A stretch of DNA of 64,000 nt from Thermodesulfobacterium sp. (GCA_017656385.1 JACDNX010000001.1:124001-188000); one strand, 5' to 3'. Positions 34,628-44,105 are shown, counted from the stretch's first letter. Made by a program: numbers and translations. The notes: generated from the letters alone by a model not told the origin.

Positions 34628-35380
34628 TTATTTGCGAATGGGTAGATATTCAAACCTGGGATTAAAAATGGCTGTTGCTATGCTTCTTTTGATCTTTGGT
34701 CCCAGAGTGTAAACTTTGTTTTCCAGAAACTCTTCTATTAACTTTCTTTTACTCTCTCCTGCAAAAGGACAGGGATTTTTTACGACCTTCCACCCATTTT
34801 TTTTTGCAAAGCGAGAAATCAAAGCCTTTTCTACCAAAATCAAAGGTCTGATTATATATAGTTTTCCTTTAAACATTTCCTGCACAGGCAATAAAGTAGA
34901 AAGTTCTCCGTGATAAAACATGTTTATAAAAAAGGTCACAATTGCGTCATCCAAATGATGCCCAAAAGCAAGCTTATTGGCTCCTCTCTCCTGAGCCAGT
35001 TTGAATAAGTGCTTTCTTCTGTGCCATGAACAAACAAAACAAGGAGCTTTAATATTTTTTTTATACACCTCCATAGCCTGAATTCCGCAATCAGTTTTGC
35101 TGAAATAAAAATCTATTTCCAAGGATTTGCAAAAGTTTTCCAACCACTTTACTCCTTCCTCATACTCCCTTTCATCCTTAGGAAATCCCATATCTAAATG
35201 CACAGCAAGAATCTTACAATCAATCCTCATTTTTCTCCGCCAGTCATTTAAAAAATAAGCCAGAGCTAAACTGTCCTCCCCTCCAGAAAGGGCAACCACT
35301 ACAAAATCCCCGTTTTTAACCATTTCATAACGAAAAAGAGCCCTCCCAATAAGCCGATTTAATTTTTTATAAAGTCTCAC
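34628..35380 (-). CDS. ttcA: TtcA-like tRNA 2-thiolation protein
   Basis: TtcA thiolates cytidine 32 of tRNA using ATP and an Fe-S cluster. The 250-residue protein has the PP-loop VVVALSGGEDSLALAYFL (about residues 27-44), the cysteine pair APCFVCSWHRRKHLF, AFGHHLDDAIVTFFINMFYHGE and NPCPFAGESKRK with the third cysteine. These are TtcA features; the related TilS lacks the cysteines. It is convergent with the transglycosylase gene. Confidence 0.87.
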   Translation of the reverse strand: MRLYKKLNRLIGRALFRYEMVKNGDFVVVALSGGEDSLALAYFLNDWRRKMRIDCKILAVHLDMGFPKDEREYEEGVKWLENFCKSLEIDFYFSKTDCGIQAMEVYKKNIKAPCFVCSWHRRKHLFKLAQERGANKLAFGHHLDDAIVTFFINMFYHGELSTLLPVQEMFKGKLYIIRPLILVEKALISRFAKKNGWKVVKNPCPFAGESKRKLIEEFLENKVYTLGPKIKRSIATAIFNPRFEYLPIRK

Positions 35381-35389
35381 TTATTATCC

Positions 35390-36772
35390 TTACTCTGGAA
35401 TTTTAATGTGAGGATTTAAAATTCCATCTGGATCAAAAACTTTTTTAAGTTTTTTCATTATTTCAATCTGTAAAGGGCTTAACTCTAAGTTAACAAAATT
35501 TCTTTTTAAGTAACCTATGCCATGCTCTCCAGAAATAGTTCCAGAAAGTTCTATAACTTCTTTTAAAATTCTTTCTCTTATCTTTAAAGCCTTCTTTTCA
35601 TCTGCAGGATCAAAAAGTATATTTACATGAAAATTTCCATCTCCTGCATGTCCAAAGCAAGATATATACAGACCTTCCTCTTTTTCTATGTTTCTGATTC
35701 TAAACAAAAGCTCTTTCATAAATCTTCTTGGCACAACCACATCCTCAGCAAACCTTTTTTCTCCAAGAAGTTTCAAAGAGGGAGAAATGTTTCTTCTTAA
35801 TTCCCATAAGTTTTCAATCTCCCTTTCTTCTTCTGCTTTTTTAAAAGAAATACCCAAATCTCTGTAAAAATTTTCTACAATATTTTTTTCCCTTTCAAGA
35901 GCCTCTCCTTCTCCATCAAGTTCTAAGTAAAGAAGAGAAGCAAAGCTTTTGTCTTTAAATGTTTCTAAAGCTCCTTTCTTTAAAAGGGCGAGAACTGTTG
36001 TTTTATCCACAAATTCCGCACAGGCAGGTGTTATTTTCTTTCTGAGAAGCTCTGAGATTATTTCAAGCGGTTCCTCCTCATTTTTATGCACAGAAACAAA
36101 AAGAATCCTTTTTTGAGGCAGAGGAATTACCTTTAACACTATCTCTGTAAAAACCCCGAGTGTTCCTTCAGAGCCTACAAAAAGAGAGATCAAATTGTAT
36201 GGAACCACACATTTCAAGGTAGAAGCTCCTGTTTTTAAAACCTTACCTCCGGGAAGAACAACTTCTAATGCAAGAACATAGTCCTTAGTAGTTCCGTATT
36301 TTAGACCTCTTGGTCCTCCTGCACCTGTTGCTACATTTCCTCCTATAGTTGAAAATGCATAGCTTGCAGGATCAGGTGGATAAAAATAACCGTATTTTTT
36401 TAAAAAACTTTTAAGCTCACCATTTAAAACCCCTGGCTCAACCCTTACAATTCTTTCTTCTTCATTAAACTCAAGAATTCTGTTCATTTTGGAAAAGCAA
36501 ATTATAACTCCTCCTCTGTGAGCAAGTGAGCTTCCTGTAGTTGCAGTTCCTGCTCCCCTTGAAATAACAGGAACTTTATACTCTTGGGCAAGCCTCAAAA
36601 TCTCAACAACTTCTTCTTTTCTTTCAGGAAGTGCAACAGCAGAAGGAACTCTTATTAAGGAAGAAGAATCATAAGAATAACTTAAAAGATCTTCTTCCTC
36701 AGTTAGAAGATTTCTTTTCCCTAAGATGCTCCTTAGCTTTTTTAAAAATTTAGATGGAAGTTTTTGATTCAT
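35390..36772 (-). CDS. FAD-binding oxidase, GlcD (glycolate/lactate dehydrogenase) family
   Basis: The 460-residue protein has the FAD-binding domain of the VAO family (PVISRGAGTATTGSSLAHRGG, then ATGAGGPRGLKYGTTKDYVLALEVVLPGG) and the C-terminal FAD-oxidase domain (SCFGHAGDGNFHVNILFDP and GTISGEHGIGYLKR). It probably oxidises D-lactate or glycolate with an Fe-S partner, none of which is adjacent here. Its start overlaps the dnaA stop by 23 nt, an odd pairing for this gene. Confidence 0.88.
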   Translation of the reverse strand: MNQKLPSKFLKKLRSILGKRNLLTEEEDLLSYSYDSSSLIRVPSAVALPERKEEVVEILRLAQEYKVPVISRGAGTATTGSSLAHRGGVIICFSKMNRILEFNEEERIVRVEPGVLNGELKSFLKKYGYFYPPDPASYAFSTIGGNVATGAGGPRGLKYGTTKDYVLALEVVLPGGKVLKTGASTLKCVVPYNLISLFVGSEGTLGVFTEIVLKVIPLPQKRILFVSVHKNEEEPLEIISELLRKKITPACAEFVDKTTVLALLKKGALETFKDKSFASLLYLELDGEGEALEREKNIVENFYRDLGISFKKAEEEREIENLWELRRNISPSLKLLGEKRFAEDVVVPRRFMKELLFRIRNIEKEEGLYISCFGHAGDGNFHVNILFDPADEKKALKIRERILKEVIELSGTISGEHGIGYLKRNFVNLELSPLQIEIMKKLKKVFDPDGILNPHIKIPE

Positions 36773-38102
36773 TTACCTTGATATATTCTACTCCAGAAGA
36801 TTGATCAGACAACTCTTTTGAGATCTCATTTTGGAGATAATCCACCTTTATTTTTAAACTAACATCTTTTCTAAGCTTATTTTCCAGAGATTTTAGGTTA
36901 TAGATAATTGTAGAGTGCTCTTTTTTGAAAATCTCGGAGATTTCTTTTAGGGACTTATTCAAGAAATATCTGAGAAAATACATAACTATTTTTCTTGAAA
37001 GAGAGAGCGTCTTTTTTCTTGAAGAGGAAAACAGGTCTTCTCTTGATATTCCGAAAAACTTGCAGGTTGTCTCAATTATCATTTCTACCTGATTGGAATC
37101 CTCCTTTATACCGATCTCACTTACCAGCTCCTTTGCCAGAGAAAGAGTAATTGGCTCTTTAAGAAGAGTTGAGCGAGCAATCAAGCCGAGCACCGCGCTT
37201 TCAAGCTGTCTTATATCTCCCCTTATCTGACGAGCCAAGTATTCCACAACTTCATAAGGAAATTCGTACCCCTGCTTTTTTGCCTTGTATCTTATAATTT
37301 TTTTTCTTGTCGCAAAATCAGGAGCATTAAGTCTTATTAATAACCCAGAAGAAAGTCTTGACCTTAGACTGGTGTCCATTTTCTGAATTTCCTGGGGAAG
37401 CTTTAAAGAGGTAAATACTACAGTTTTCCCTTGATCAAGAAGATAATCTAAGAGAAAAGTAAGCTCACTCTGAGTGTATTCCTTTCCAGATAAAAAGTGA
37501 ATTTCCTCTAAAAGTAGAACTTCGCACTCATGCCTTATCTTTTCCTTAAAACTCTCTATCATTCCAGAGCGAAGATATTTCATCATATAGTTTAAAAAAT
37601 CCTGGGCAGTTAAGTAATAAACTCTTTCAAATCCCCTTGAGATCAAACCATTACCCACAGCCTGTGTTAAGTGGGTTTTCCCCAACCCAAAGTTACCATA
37701 AAGATAAACCAAATATCCCTTAGGTCTTTCTTCAGCTATCTGATAACATACATTAAAAGCAAATTCATTACATTTCCCTACCACAAAGTCTTCAAAAGTA
37801 TATCTGGGACAGAACATTCTTCCTATTACAGGAACAGGGTTATAGGGAATTATCAACTGTTCAGCCTGTGGGTTCTCACTAACAAAAAAATTTATACCCC
37901 TGAGACCAAACTCTTCTAAAACTTGTTTAATTACATCTTTGTAATTATCCTCTAACCATTTTTTAGTAAATTCATTGGGAACTTCTACAATCAATTTATC
38001 TTCTGAAACCTCACCCTTAAGAGAAGAAAACCAAACTTTGAAAATTGATTCAGGAAGAAGTTCCTTAATCCTTCCTTTGATCTTTTCCCAGTTTGAATTC
38101 AT
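36750..38102 (-). CDS. dnaA: Chromosomal replication initiator DnaA
   Basis: DnaA binds oriC and opens the DNA. The 450-residue protein has domain I (WEKIKGRIKELLPESIFKVWFSSLK), the AAA+ domain with Walker A GNFGLGKTHL (about residues 134-143), a Walker B region LLLEEIHFLSGKE, and domain IV with FKKEHSTIIYNLKSLENKL for DnaA-box contact. The Walker B acids read Glu-Glu where most DnaA proteins have Asp-Asp. No dnaN or gyrB is adjacent. Its 3' end overlaps the GlcD-like gene. Confidence 0.93.
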   Translation of the reverse strand: MNSNWEKIKGRIKELLPESIFKVWFSSLKGEVSEDKLIVEVPNEFTKKWLEDNYKDVIKQVLEEFGLRGINFFVSENPQAEQLIIPYNPVPVIGRMFCPRYTFEDFVVGKCNEFAFNVCYQIAEERPKGYLVYLYGNFGLGKTHLTQAVGNGLISRGFERVYYLTAQDFLNYMMKYLRSGMIESFKEKIRHECEVLLLEEIHFLSGKEYTQSELTFLLDYLLDQGKTVVFTSLKLPQEIQKMDTSLRSRLSSGLLIRLNAPDFATRKKIIRYKAKKQGYEFPYEVVEYLARQIRGDIRQLESAVLGLIARSTLLKEPITLSLAKELVSEIGIKEDSNQVEMIIETTCKFFGISREDLFSSSRKKTLSLSRKIVMYFLRYFLNKSLKEISEIFKKEHSTIIYNLKSLENKLRKDVSLKIKVDYLQNEISKELSDQSSGVEYIKVNESKTSI

Positions 38103-38395
38103 AGTATAAAAATTTAAACATCTAAAAAGCTTTTATACAACTCCCAATAGAAGCAATTAAGGACAAATTTAGAAAATTAAACCTCATTTCAAAAAATTTC
38201 AAAAACTCAATAGCTTATAAGTATGCATTGTTTTAAAAGCCTTGTTATTCTTAAATTTTATCCCTTAGAGAATAATAAAATTTTAAACATCATGGTTTTA
38301 TAAAGTTCTTTTTTCTTCTTTTAACTCAAAAATTTTTGATTTTTCTTGATTTTTAATTTTTCACTTCAGATTAATAACTTAAGAGCAGGATGTAT
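38103..38395. other. AT-rich 293-nt intergenic region upstream of dnaA
   Basis: The stretch is very rich in A and T and lies directly upstream of dnaA. I looked for DnaA boxes (TTATNCACA) and found only a loose match (TTATACAAC at about 38133). An origin here is possible from position but unsupported by boxes. It must hold the dnaA promoter. Confidence 0.35.
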
Positions 38396-39355
38396 TTATC
38401 TCTTAAAACAGGATATATAATGAAAGTCGTTGATTTTCCTTAGCTGAGGGATTTTTTCTGAGCAAAATTTTTCTCTTTCTTCACAACGAGGATGAAATTC
38501 ACATCCAGATGGTCTAAAAAGAGCACTTGCAACTTCACCTCTTACTTTTTTTGAAAAGAGATTTTTTGGTGAAAAAGGATCTGGAGAAGCATTAAGAAGC
38601 ATTAAAGTATATGGATGATGAACACTTTTAAAAAATATATCTTTTTTGCAGACTTCAACAATTCTTCCCAGATACATAACAACAATCCAGTCAGAAAGAT
38701 AAATAATCACAGGTAAAGAATGACTTATTAAAAGATAGCTCAGGTGAAATTTTAGCTTAAAATCCTTAAGTAATTCAAGTATTTGACCTGCAAGGGTGGT
38801 GTCAAGTGCTGAAGTTGGTTCATCAAGAACAATAAGGGAGGGAGAAACCATCAAAGCCCTTGCAAGAGCAACCCTTTGCCTTTCCCCTCCACTTAAAGCA
38901 TGGGGATATTTATTTAGAACCTCCTTTCTCAATCCTACTAAACTCAAAACCTCTTCTGCCTTCTCCAGACCTCTTCTTTTATTCTTTTCTATATTTATAA
39001 AATAGGGTTCAAGAAGGATATCCGCTACTTTATACCTTGGATTTAAGGAAAAATAGGGATCCTGGAAAACAGCCTGAATTTTAGCTCTAAATTTCCTGTA
39101 TTCCTTTTTTGAAAGCCTTTTTATATCTTTTCCAAACCAGAGAACATCGCCTTTATCAGGTTTTTCAAGGTCTAAAATGATTTTCCCTAAGGTGGTTTTC
39201 CCACATCCGCTCTCCCCCAAAACACCCACAGTTTCTCCTTTAAAAACAGCAAGGCTAACATCCATCAATGCATAAAAAGATTGCTTTTTAAATCCCCATC
39301 TTTTTATCTCATAACTTTTCCAGATGTTTTTTACTTCTACAACAGCATTATCCAT
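38396..39355 (-). CDS. Oligopeptide/dipeptide ABC transporter ATPase (OppF/DppF type)
   Basis: The 319-residue ATPase has Walker A GESGCGKTTLG (about residues 43-53), Q-loop AVFQDPYFSLNPR, signature LSGGERQRVALARAL and Walker B LIVLDEPTSALD. The C-terminal HPYTLMLLNASPDP and the cysteines in CEFHPRC and CSEKIP belong to the oligopeptide family C-terminal extension, which often binds an Fe-S cluster. It overlaps the OppD-type gene by 8 nt. No permease or binding protein is in the window. Confidence 0.92.
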   Translation of the reverse strand: MDNAVVEVKNIWKSYEIKRWGFKKQSFYALMDVSLAVFKGETVGVLGESGCGKTTLGKIILDLEKPDKGDVLWFGKDIKRLSKKEYRKFRAKIQAVFQDPYFSLNPRYKVADILLEPYFINIEKNKRRGLEKAEEVLSLVGLRKEVLNKYPHALSGGERQRVALARALMVSPSLIVLDEPTSALDTTLAGQILELLKDFKLKFHLSYLLISHSLPVIIYLSDWIVVMYLGRIVEVCKKDIFFKSVHHPYTLMLLNASPDPFSPKNLFSKKVRGEVASALFRPSGCEFHPRCEEREKFCSEKIPQLRKINDFHYISCFKR

Positions 39356-40292
39356 ATCTAAAGCACCTTACAAAATGCCCATCTTTAACAGATACAAGTT
39401 CAGGATGGCTCTTTTCCCCTTCTTTACATGGATTTTCACACCTTTCAAAATACCTACAGCCCCCTGGCTTTTCATAAATGTTAACTACTCCTCCCTTTAA
39501 AATCTTTTTAATCTTGCCCTCCTTGGGATAGGAATTAATGAGGCTTCTGGTATAAGGATGCAGGGGGTTATTAAAGAGTTCTTCTGTATGAGCCATTTCC
39601 ACAACTTCTCCTGCATAAAATACACAAACTTTACTTGCAATCCATCTTATAATCCCAAGATCATGGCTTATAAACACTATGGTTAATCCCTTTTTTTGAT
39701 TGAGTTCACTCAAAAGCTCAAGAATTTGAATTTGAAGGGTAACATCAAGGGCAGTTGTTGGCTCATCTGCTACCAAAAGCTCTGGCTCTCCTGCAAGAGC
39801 CATGGCAATCATAGCCCTCTGCCTTAAACCACCTGAAAGCTGATGAGGATAGCTCTTAGCTCTGATTTCAGGATCAGGAATACCAACTTCTCTTAAAAGA
39901 CGATAAATTCTTTCTTTTCTTTCGTTTTTGTTCAGATTAAAGTGGTATTTCAAAACTTCCTCTATCTGTTCTCCAATGGTTAAAACAGGATTGAGCGAAC
40001 TTAGAGGATCCTGTAAAATGATGGCAACCTTTTTTCCTCTTAACTTTAAAACTTCTTCTTCGGAAAGTTTGTAAAGAGAAATCCCATCTATGATAACATC
40101 TCCCGAATAATGAGCTATTCCAGGAGGAAAAAGTCTTAAAAGAGAGAAACCCGTTAATGATTTACCACATCCACTCTCACCGAGTATTCCAAGAATTTCT
40201 TTTTTCTCTAAGGAGAAGCTAACTTTGTCAACTAAGGTGACATTTTTCCCTTTTAATCCCAGAACTAAGTCTTTAACTTCTAAAAAAGGCAT
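39348..40292 (-). CDS. Oligopeptide/dipeptide ABC transporter ATPase (OppD/DppD type)
   Basis: The 314-residue partner ATPase has Walker A GESGCGKSLTG, Q-loop LQDPLSSLNPVLTIG, signature LSGGLRQRAMIAMAL and Walker B LLVADEPTTALDVT. The C-terminal extension has HPYTRSLINSYP and the cysteines of CRYFERCENPC. The two ATPases should form a heterodimer driving uptake of peptides or nickel through permeases encoded elsewhere. Confidence 0.92.
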   Translation of the reverse strand: MPFLEVKDLVLGLKGKNVTLVDKVSFSLEKKEILGILGESGCGKSLTGFSLLRLFPPGIAHYSGDVIIDGISLYKLSEEEVLKLRGKKVAIILQDPLSSLNPVLTIGEQIEEVLKYHFNLNKNERKERIYRLLREVGIPDPEIRAKSYPHQLSGGLRQRAMIAMALAGEPELLVADEPTTALDVTLQIQILELLSELNQKKGLTIVFISHDLGIIRWIASKVCVFYAGEVVEMAHTEELFNNPLHPYTRSLINSYPKEGKIKKILKGGVVNIYEKPGGCRYFERCENPCKEGEKSHPELVSVKDGHFVRCFRYG

Positions 40293-40338
40293 ATAAACCG
40301 ATGTTTTGCCAAAGTCCTCTTTGGCTTAGAGATTACCC

Positions 40339-40830
40339 TCAACCCCTTTCACAACTGCAGGCTCTAAACTCAGCAGAAAAAATCTCAAAAGATGTTGCAG
40401 GTCTTGCCTCTAAAATTTTAATTTTCATAATTACGGTTTTCCCTGCAGCAGGATGATTGAAATCTGCCTTAATTTTGTCTCCATCAACTTCCAGAACCTT
40501 GAAAGAGATCCTTGAACCGTATTTGTTTATCTCCTCATACCATTCTCCAACTTTGATTTTTTCAGGATGTTTGAGTTCTTTGATATCAACCTCTTTTATC
40601 AGATAGGACAAATGTGGACCATAAGCAGATTCAGGAGGTATAACAACCTCTATCTCTTCTCCCTCTTTTTTCCCAGTTACCGCATCTTCTATTATCTTAG
40701 GAACTGGCTCTCTTCCAAGAATAAAACCTGCTTCCACAGGCTCAGAAAACCAGGAAGGAGCTTTTTCATCTTTTAACTCCAGATGATACCTTATCTTTAC
40801 AAAAAAATCTTTTTTAATAAAGTTTTCCAT
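40339..40830 (-). CDS. SlyD-like FKBP-type peptidyl-prolyl isomerase
   Basis: The 163-residue protein has FKBP elements VKIRYHLELKD, FILGREPVPKIIEDAVTGKKEGE, PPESAYGPH and, after an IF-type chaperone insert (IKELKHPEKIKVGEWYEE), VDGDKIKADFNHPAAGKT, the SlyD signature. It assists folding in the cytosol. The short CSC near the C-terminus is a weak reminder of the metal-binding tail of SlyD. A strong GGAGG precedes the ATG. Confidence 0.88.
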   Translation of the reverse strand: MENFIKKDFFVKIRYHLELKDEKAPSWFSEPVEAGFILGREPVPKIIEDAVTGKKEGEEIEVVIPPESAYGPHLSYLIKEVDIKELKHPEKIKVGEWYEEINKYGSRISFKVLEVDGDKIKADFNHPAAGKTVIMKIKILEARPATSFEIFSAEFRACSCERG

Positions 40831-40874
40831 AACAAAGTCCCTCCTTTAAAAATTTAGTTTTTTATTTAATTAAT

Positions 40875-41786
40875 TTAATTACTTTCTAATAAAAATTCAA
40901 TGAGTGCCATATGAAGCCACATTTTATTTTCTGCCTGATCCCATACTACAGACTGGGGACCCTCAAGAACCTCCTCTGTAATTTCCTCTTCCCTATGAGC
41001 AGGAAGACAATGAAGAACTATTGCAGAAGGAGAAGCCATTTGCAAAAGTTTACTGTTTACCTGAAAATTCTTAAAAGCAAGACTTCTTTTTTGGGTTTCC
41101 TCCTCCTGCCCCATACTTACCCATACATCGGTGTTTATAACCTCTGCATCTTTTATTGCTTCTTCAGGACTGTGGACTATCTCAATCTGAGCCCCATATT
41201 TCTTCTTAGCTGTCTCAACTAACTCCTTTTCAGGCTCAAAGCCCTCAGGACAGGATAAGGTGAGTTTAAAACCAAGCAGAGAAGCTGCCTCAATCCAAGA
41301 CTGAGCCACATTGTTTCCATCTCCTATCCAGACAATTTTGTCCCTGTAAAGGTCTTTGCCCTTCTCCATTACCGTCATTATGTCCGATAAAACCTGACAG
41401 GGATGAAATCTATCCGAAAGCCCGTTTATCACTGGAATAGAAGAATATCTGGCAAATTCCTCTATGGTTTCCTGTTTGTAAGTTCTTAGAACCAGTATGT
41501 CAACATACCTTGAAAGCACTCGTGCCGTATCCTTTATAGGCTCTCCTCTGCTTAATTGCAGGTCTCTTGAAGACAAAAAAACGCTGTCCCCTCCCCACTT
41601 TATAATAGCAGACTCAAAGGAAATCCTTGTTCTCGTAGAAGGCTTCTCAAAAATTAATCCCAGAATTTTCCCCGTAAACTTTCTCTCCCAGGTCTTACTT
41701 CTTTTTAATTCCAGAGCTCTCTCAATAAGCTTTAAGGCTTCCTCTTTTTTTAAATCCCATATTCTTGTAAAGTGTTTTGTTGCCAT
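40875..41786 (-). CDS. argF: Ornithine carbamoyltransferase
   Basis: ArgF makes citrulline from ornithine and carbamoyl phosphate in arginine synthesis. The 303-residue protein has the carbamoyl-phosphate site EKPSTRTRISFE (about residues 49-60), FHPCQVLSD, the ornithine-loop region DVWVSMGQEEE and HCLPAHREEEI. argH, two steps later, is at 50712, not adjacent. It is divergent from flaG. Confidence 0.96.
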   Translation of the reverse strand: MATKHFTRIWDLKKEEALKLIERALELKRSKTWERKFTGKILGLIFEKPSTRTRISFESAIIKWGGDSVFLSSRDLQLSRGEPIKDTARVLSRYVDILVLRTYKQETIEEFARYSSIPVINGLSDRFHPCQVLSDIMTVMEKGKDLYRDKIVWIGDGNNVAQSWIEAASLLGFKLTLSCPEGFEPEKELVETAKKKYGAQIEIVHSPEEAIKDAEVINTDVWVSMGQEEETQKRSLAFKNFQVNSKLLQMASPSAIVLHCLPAHREEEITEEVLEGPQSVVWDQAENKMWLHMALIEFLLESN

Positions 41787-41901
41787 TTTTTTCTCCTTTT
41801 ATTAAAATTATTTTCTGATAAAAAATTTAAAACTTTAATTTTTAACCAATTTTTCAATTTTGCAAATCCGAAAAAAATTAAAAAATTTTTTAAATAACCC
41901 T

Positions 41902-41928
41902 TTAAGTTTTTTTAAAAATATCCGATAA
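41902..41928 (+). promoter_or_regulatory. Sigma28 (FliA) promoter of the flaG-fliD-fliS operon
   Basis: TTAAGTTT (41902-41909), an 11-nt spacer and TCCGATAA (41921-41928) match the sigma28 consensus (TAAAGTTT, N11, GCCGATAA) with two mismatches. Transcription would begin near 41935, about 20 nt before the flaG ATG. This fits the usual late class of cap and chaperone genes. Confidence 0.8.
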
Positions 41929-41956
41929 TATATATCTGAAAAAAAGGGTTTGGAAA

Positions 41957-42373
41957 ATGGAAATAAAAAGGGTAGGTATATTATTTACACAATCTGCGAA
42001 AGTTTCTAACTCTGAAGTTAAAGCATTTCAAAATAAAGTAAAAGTGTCTGCAAATCCTTCTTTTAATGTTAACATTCAGAAAGAAAGGGAAGAAATTCAA
42101 AGGGAGCTTGAAAGAGTTTTTAAAAACCTTGATAGATACTTAGAGAGAATAAATCAGGTTCTCAACCCACTTAATAAGGAATTAAGGGTTGAAATAGATC
42201 AGGAGCTGAATATTCCTATTTTTAAAATCATCAACAAAGAGACCAATGAAATCATAAGGCAAATTCCTCTTGAAGAGATTTTAAAACTTATAAAGAGCAT
42301 AGAAAAATTTTTGGAGTCCCAGAGGGTTGACGAGGAGTATCTCAAGGGTCTCCTGTTGAAAGCGGAGGTGTAA
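41957..42373 (+). CDS. flaG: Flagellar protein FlaG
   Basis: FlaG is a small protein affecting filament length. The 138-residue protein has a variable, low-complexity N-terminus and the family domain LRVEIDQELNIPIFKIINKETNEIIRQIPLEEILKL (about residues 75-110). It is the first gene after the sigma28 promoter and lies 4 nt before fliD, the usual context. Confidence 0.88.
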   Translation: MEIKRVGILFTQSAKVSNSEVKAFQNKVKVSANPSFNVNIQKEREEIQRELERVFKNLDRYLERINQVLNPLNKELRVEIDQELNIPIFKIINKETNEIIRQIPLEEILKLIKSIEKFLESQRVDEEYLKGLLLKAEV

Positions 42374-42377
42374 ATCT

Positions 42378-43685
42378 ATGGCTGACATTTACATGAGCAA
42401 CATTACAGGGCTTCTTGATGTAGATTCCATCATTCAGGGGCTTCTTCAGAGCAAAACCCAGGATATTCAGGACCTGCAAAATGAAAGGGCAATCCTTCAA
42501 GCTCAGTCAAGTTCTTTGAGCAATCTCCTTGGGGCTTTAAATGATCTCAACGATTTTGTGGAAACTTTCAATGTAAGCAATCTTTTTACAGGAAAAAGTG
42601 TTACAGTAGGAGACTCGGACATACTCTCGGCAACAGCAGAAAGTGATACCCCTAACATTGACATAAGGGATTTAACAGTTTCTAAGCTTTCTCAGGAAGA
42701 AATAAGAACTTCTTCAACAGGTGTTACAGATTTAAACTCTACCATTGAGTCTGCAACTTTTACCTTAAGATACTGGACTTCAGATACTACCTATGAAGAA
42801 ACAGAGATCAACTTTTCAGGTGGAACCCTGCAGGATCTTGTTGATGCCATTAACTCATCTCAGGATAAAGTTGAGGCTTCAATTCTTTTTGACGGCACAT
42901 ATTATAAATTGATGTTATCTGAAAAGGGTGTAGGAAATTCTACCAAAGAAACAGCTACTGATAGTTTTGTGATAGAAATAAGCTCTGGAAACCTACCCAC
43001 CCAGCTTAGTTCTCTTGAAACTCTCCAGTCTGCTCAAAATGCAGAAATTCAAATAGGTTCCAATACCTTTTCCAGCCCTTCAAACACCTTTGAAGACATC
43101 ATTTCAGGACTAACCATTACAGTTTATCAAACAGGAACTACCTATATTTCCGTAGAGGATGACTACTCTCAGGTCTCATCAAACTTAAATGACCTTCTGG
43201 AAAAAATAAACAGCGTTATAGACCTTGTAAATTCTCAAACCGCTAAGGGTGGAGTTTTTCAAGGAAACGCAATAATTACTCAGATAAAATCACAAATTTT
43301 TTCACAGATGAGCCCACTTATAAATCTTGGCGTAATAAATATAGATGATGATGGAATGTATTCTTTAAATACCGAGACATTAAACAATCTTATAGAGACT
43401 GATCTTGAAACCCTTCAGTCTGCCATCTCTGAGGTGAAAACCAATTTTTCCTCAACCTTGGAGGGGCTGATAGACACCATAAATACCTATAAGTCTACTC
43501 AGGATCAGCAAATAGAAAGAATTAACGAAGAGATAGAAGAGCTTCAACAGACTCTGATCAAAGAAGAAGAAAAACTGAGGCTTGAATTTTCTAAAATAGA
43601 GGCTTTAATGTATCAAAACGAACAACTGAGAACAAGACTTGAAAGCATGGTAACTCCTATTTCTAAAATTTTAAACCAGGATTAA
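42378..43685 (+). CDS. fliD: Flagellar filament cap protein FliD
   Basis: FliD forms the cap that guides flagellin assembly at the filament tip. The 435-residue protein has the N-terminal SNITGLLDVDSIIQGLL segment, heptad-rich ends that coil together, a central FliD domain with VEASILFDGTYYKLMLSEKGVG, and the C-terminal coiled coil (EEIEELQQTLIKEEEKLRLEFSKIEALM) with a final LNQD. GGAGGTG precedes the ATG. No flagellin gene is in the window. Confidence 0.93.
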   Translation: MADIYMSNITGLLDVDSIIQGLLQSKTQDIQDLQNERAILQAQSSSLSNLLGALNDLNDFVETFNVSNLFTGKSVTVGDSDILSATAESDTPNIDIRDLTVSKLSQEEIRTSSTGVTDLNSTIESATFTLRYWTSDTTYEETEINFSGGTLQDLVDAINSSQDKVEASILFDGTYYKLMLSEKGVGNSTKETATDSFVIEISSGNLPTQLSSLETLQSAQNAEIQIGSNTFSSPSNTFEDIISGLTITVYQTGTTYISVEDDYSQVSSNLNDLLEKINSVIDLVNSQTAKGGVFQGNAIITQIKSQIFSQMSPLINLGVINIDDDGMYSLNTETLNNLIETDLETLQSAISEVKTNFSSTLEGLIDTINTYKSTQDQQIERINEEIEELQQTLIKEEEKLRLEFSKIEALMYQNEQLRTRLESMVTPISKILNQD

Positions 43686-43715
43686 CTTAAAAAAACATCT
43701 TAGGAGGTATTTAAG

Positions 43716-44105
43716 ATGCACATTCAAAGCTATCTTGAAAATCAGGTAAAAAATGCTCATCCCCTTGATCATGTTATCATGCTTTACGGAAAAGCTCTTT
43801 CCTGCCTGAGAATAGCTAAAAAAGCCATAGAAGATGGTCTCAAAGACCCTGAAAACATAAAGAAAAAAGCAGAAAACATAGGAAAAGCTACGGAAATTCT
43901 TGCTTATCTTCAGGGTTCACTAAATATGGAAAAAGGAGGAGAGATTGCAAAAAACTTGAATGAGATTTATGATATACTTATAGATGAGCTTGTAAGAGCC
44001 AACATGGAAAACAACACCGAAATCATCGTAAAAAGCATAGAAACACTTGAAAACCTCAAAAAAGCATGGGAGGACATTAGAAAAACCTCAGATGTTAGAG
44101 CATAA
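43716..44105 (+). CDS. fliS: Flagellar export chaperone FliS
   Basis: FliS keeps flagellin soluble before export. The 129-residue helical protein has SYLENQVKNAHPLDHVIMLYGKALSCL at the N-terminus, ATEILAYLQGSLNMEKGGEIAKNLNEIYD and a C-terminal ENLKKAWEDI, all FliS landmarks. GGAGG precedes the ATG. It overlaps the following small gene by 14 nt. Confidence 0.93.
   Translation: MHIQSYLENQVKNAHPLDHVIMLYGKALSCLRIAKKAIEDGLKDPENIKKKAENIGKATEILAYLQGSLNMEKGGEIAKNLNEIYDILIDELVRANMENNTEIIVKSIETLENLKKAWEDIRKTSDVRA

Noticed and set aside
38103-38395. Replication origin beside dnaA
   Set aside because: AT-rich and well placed, but I found no convincing DnaA boxes.
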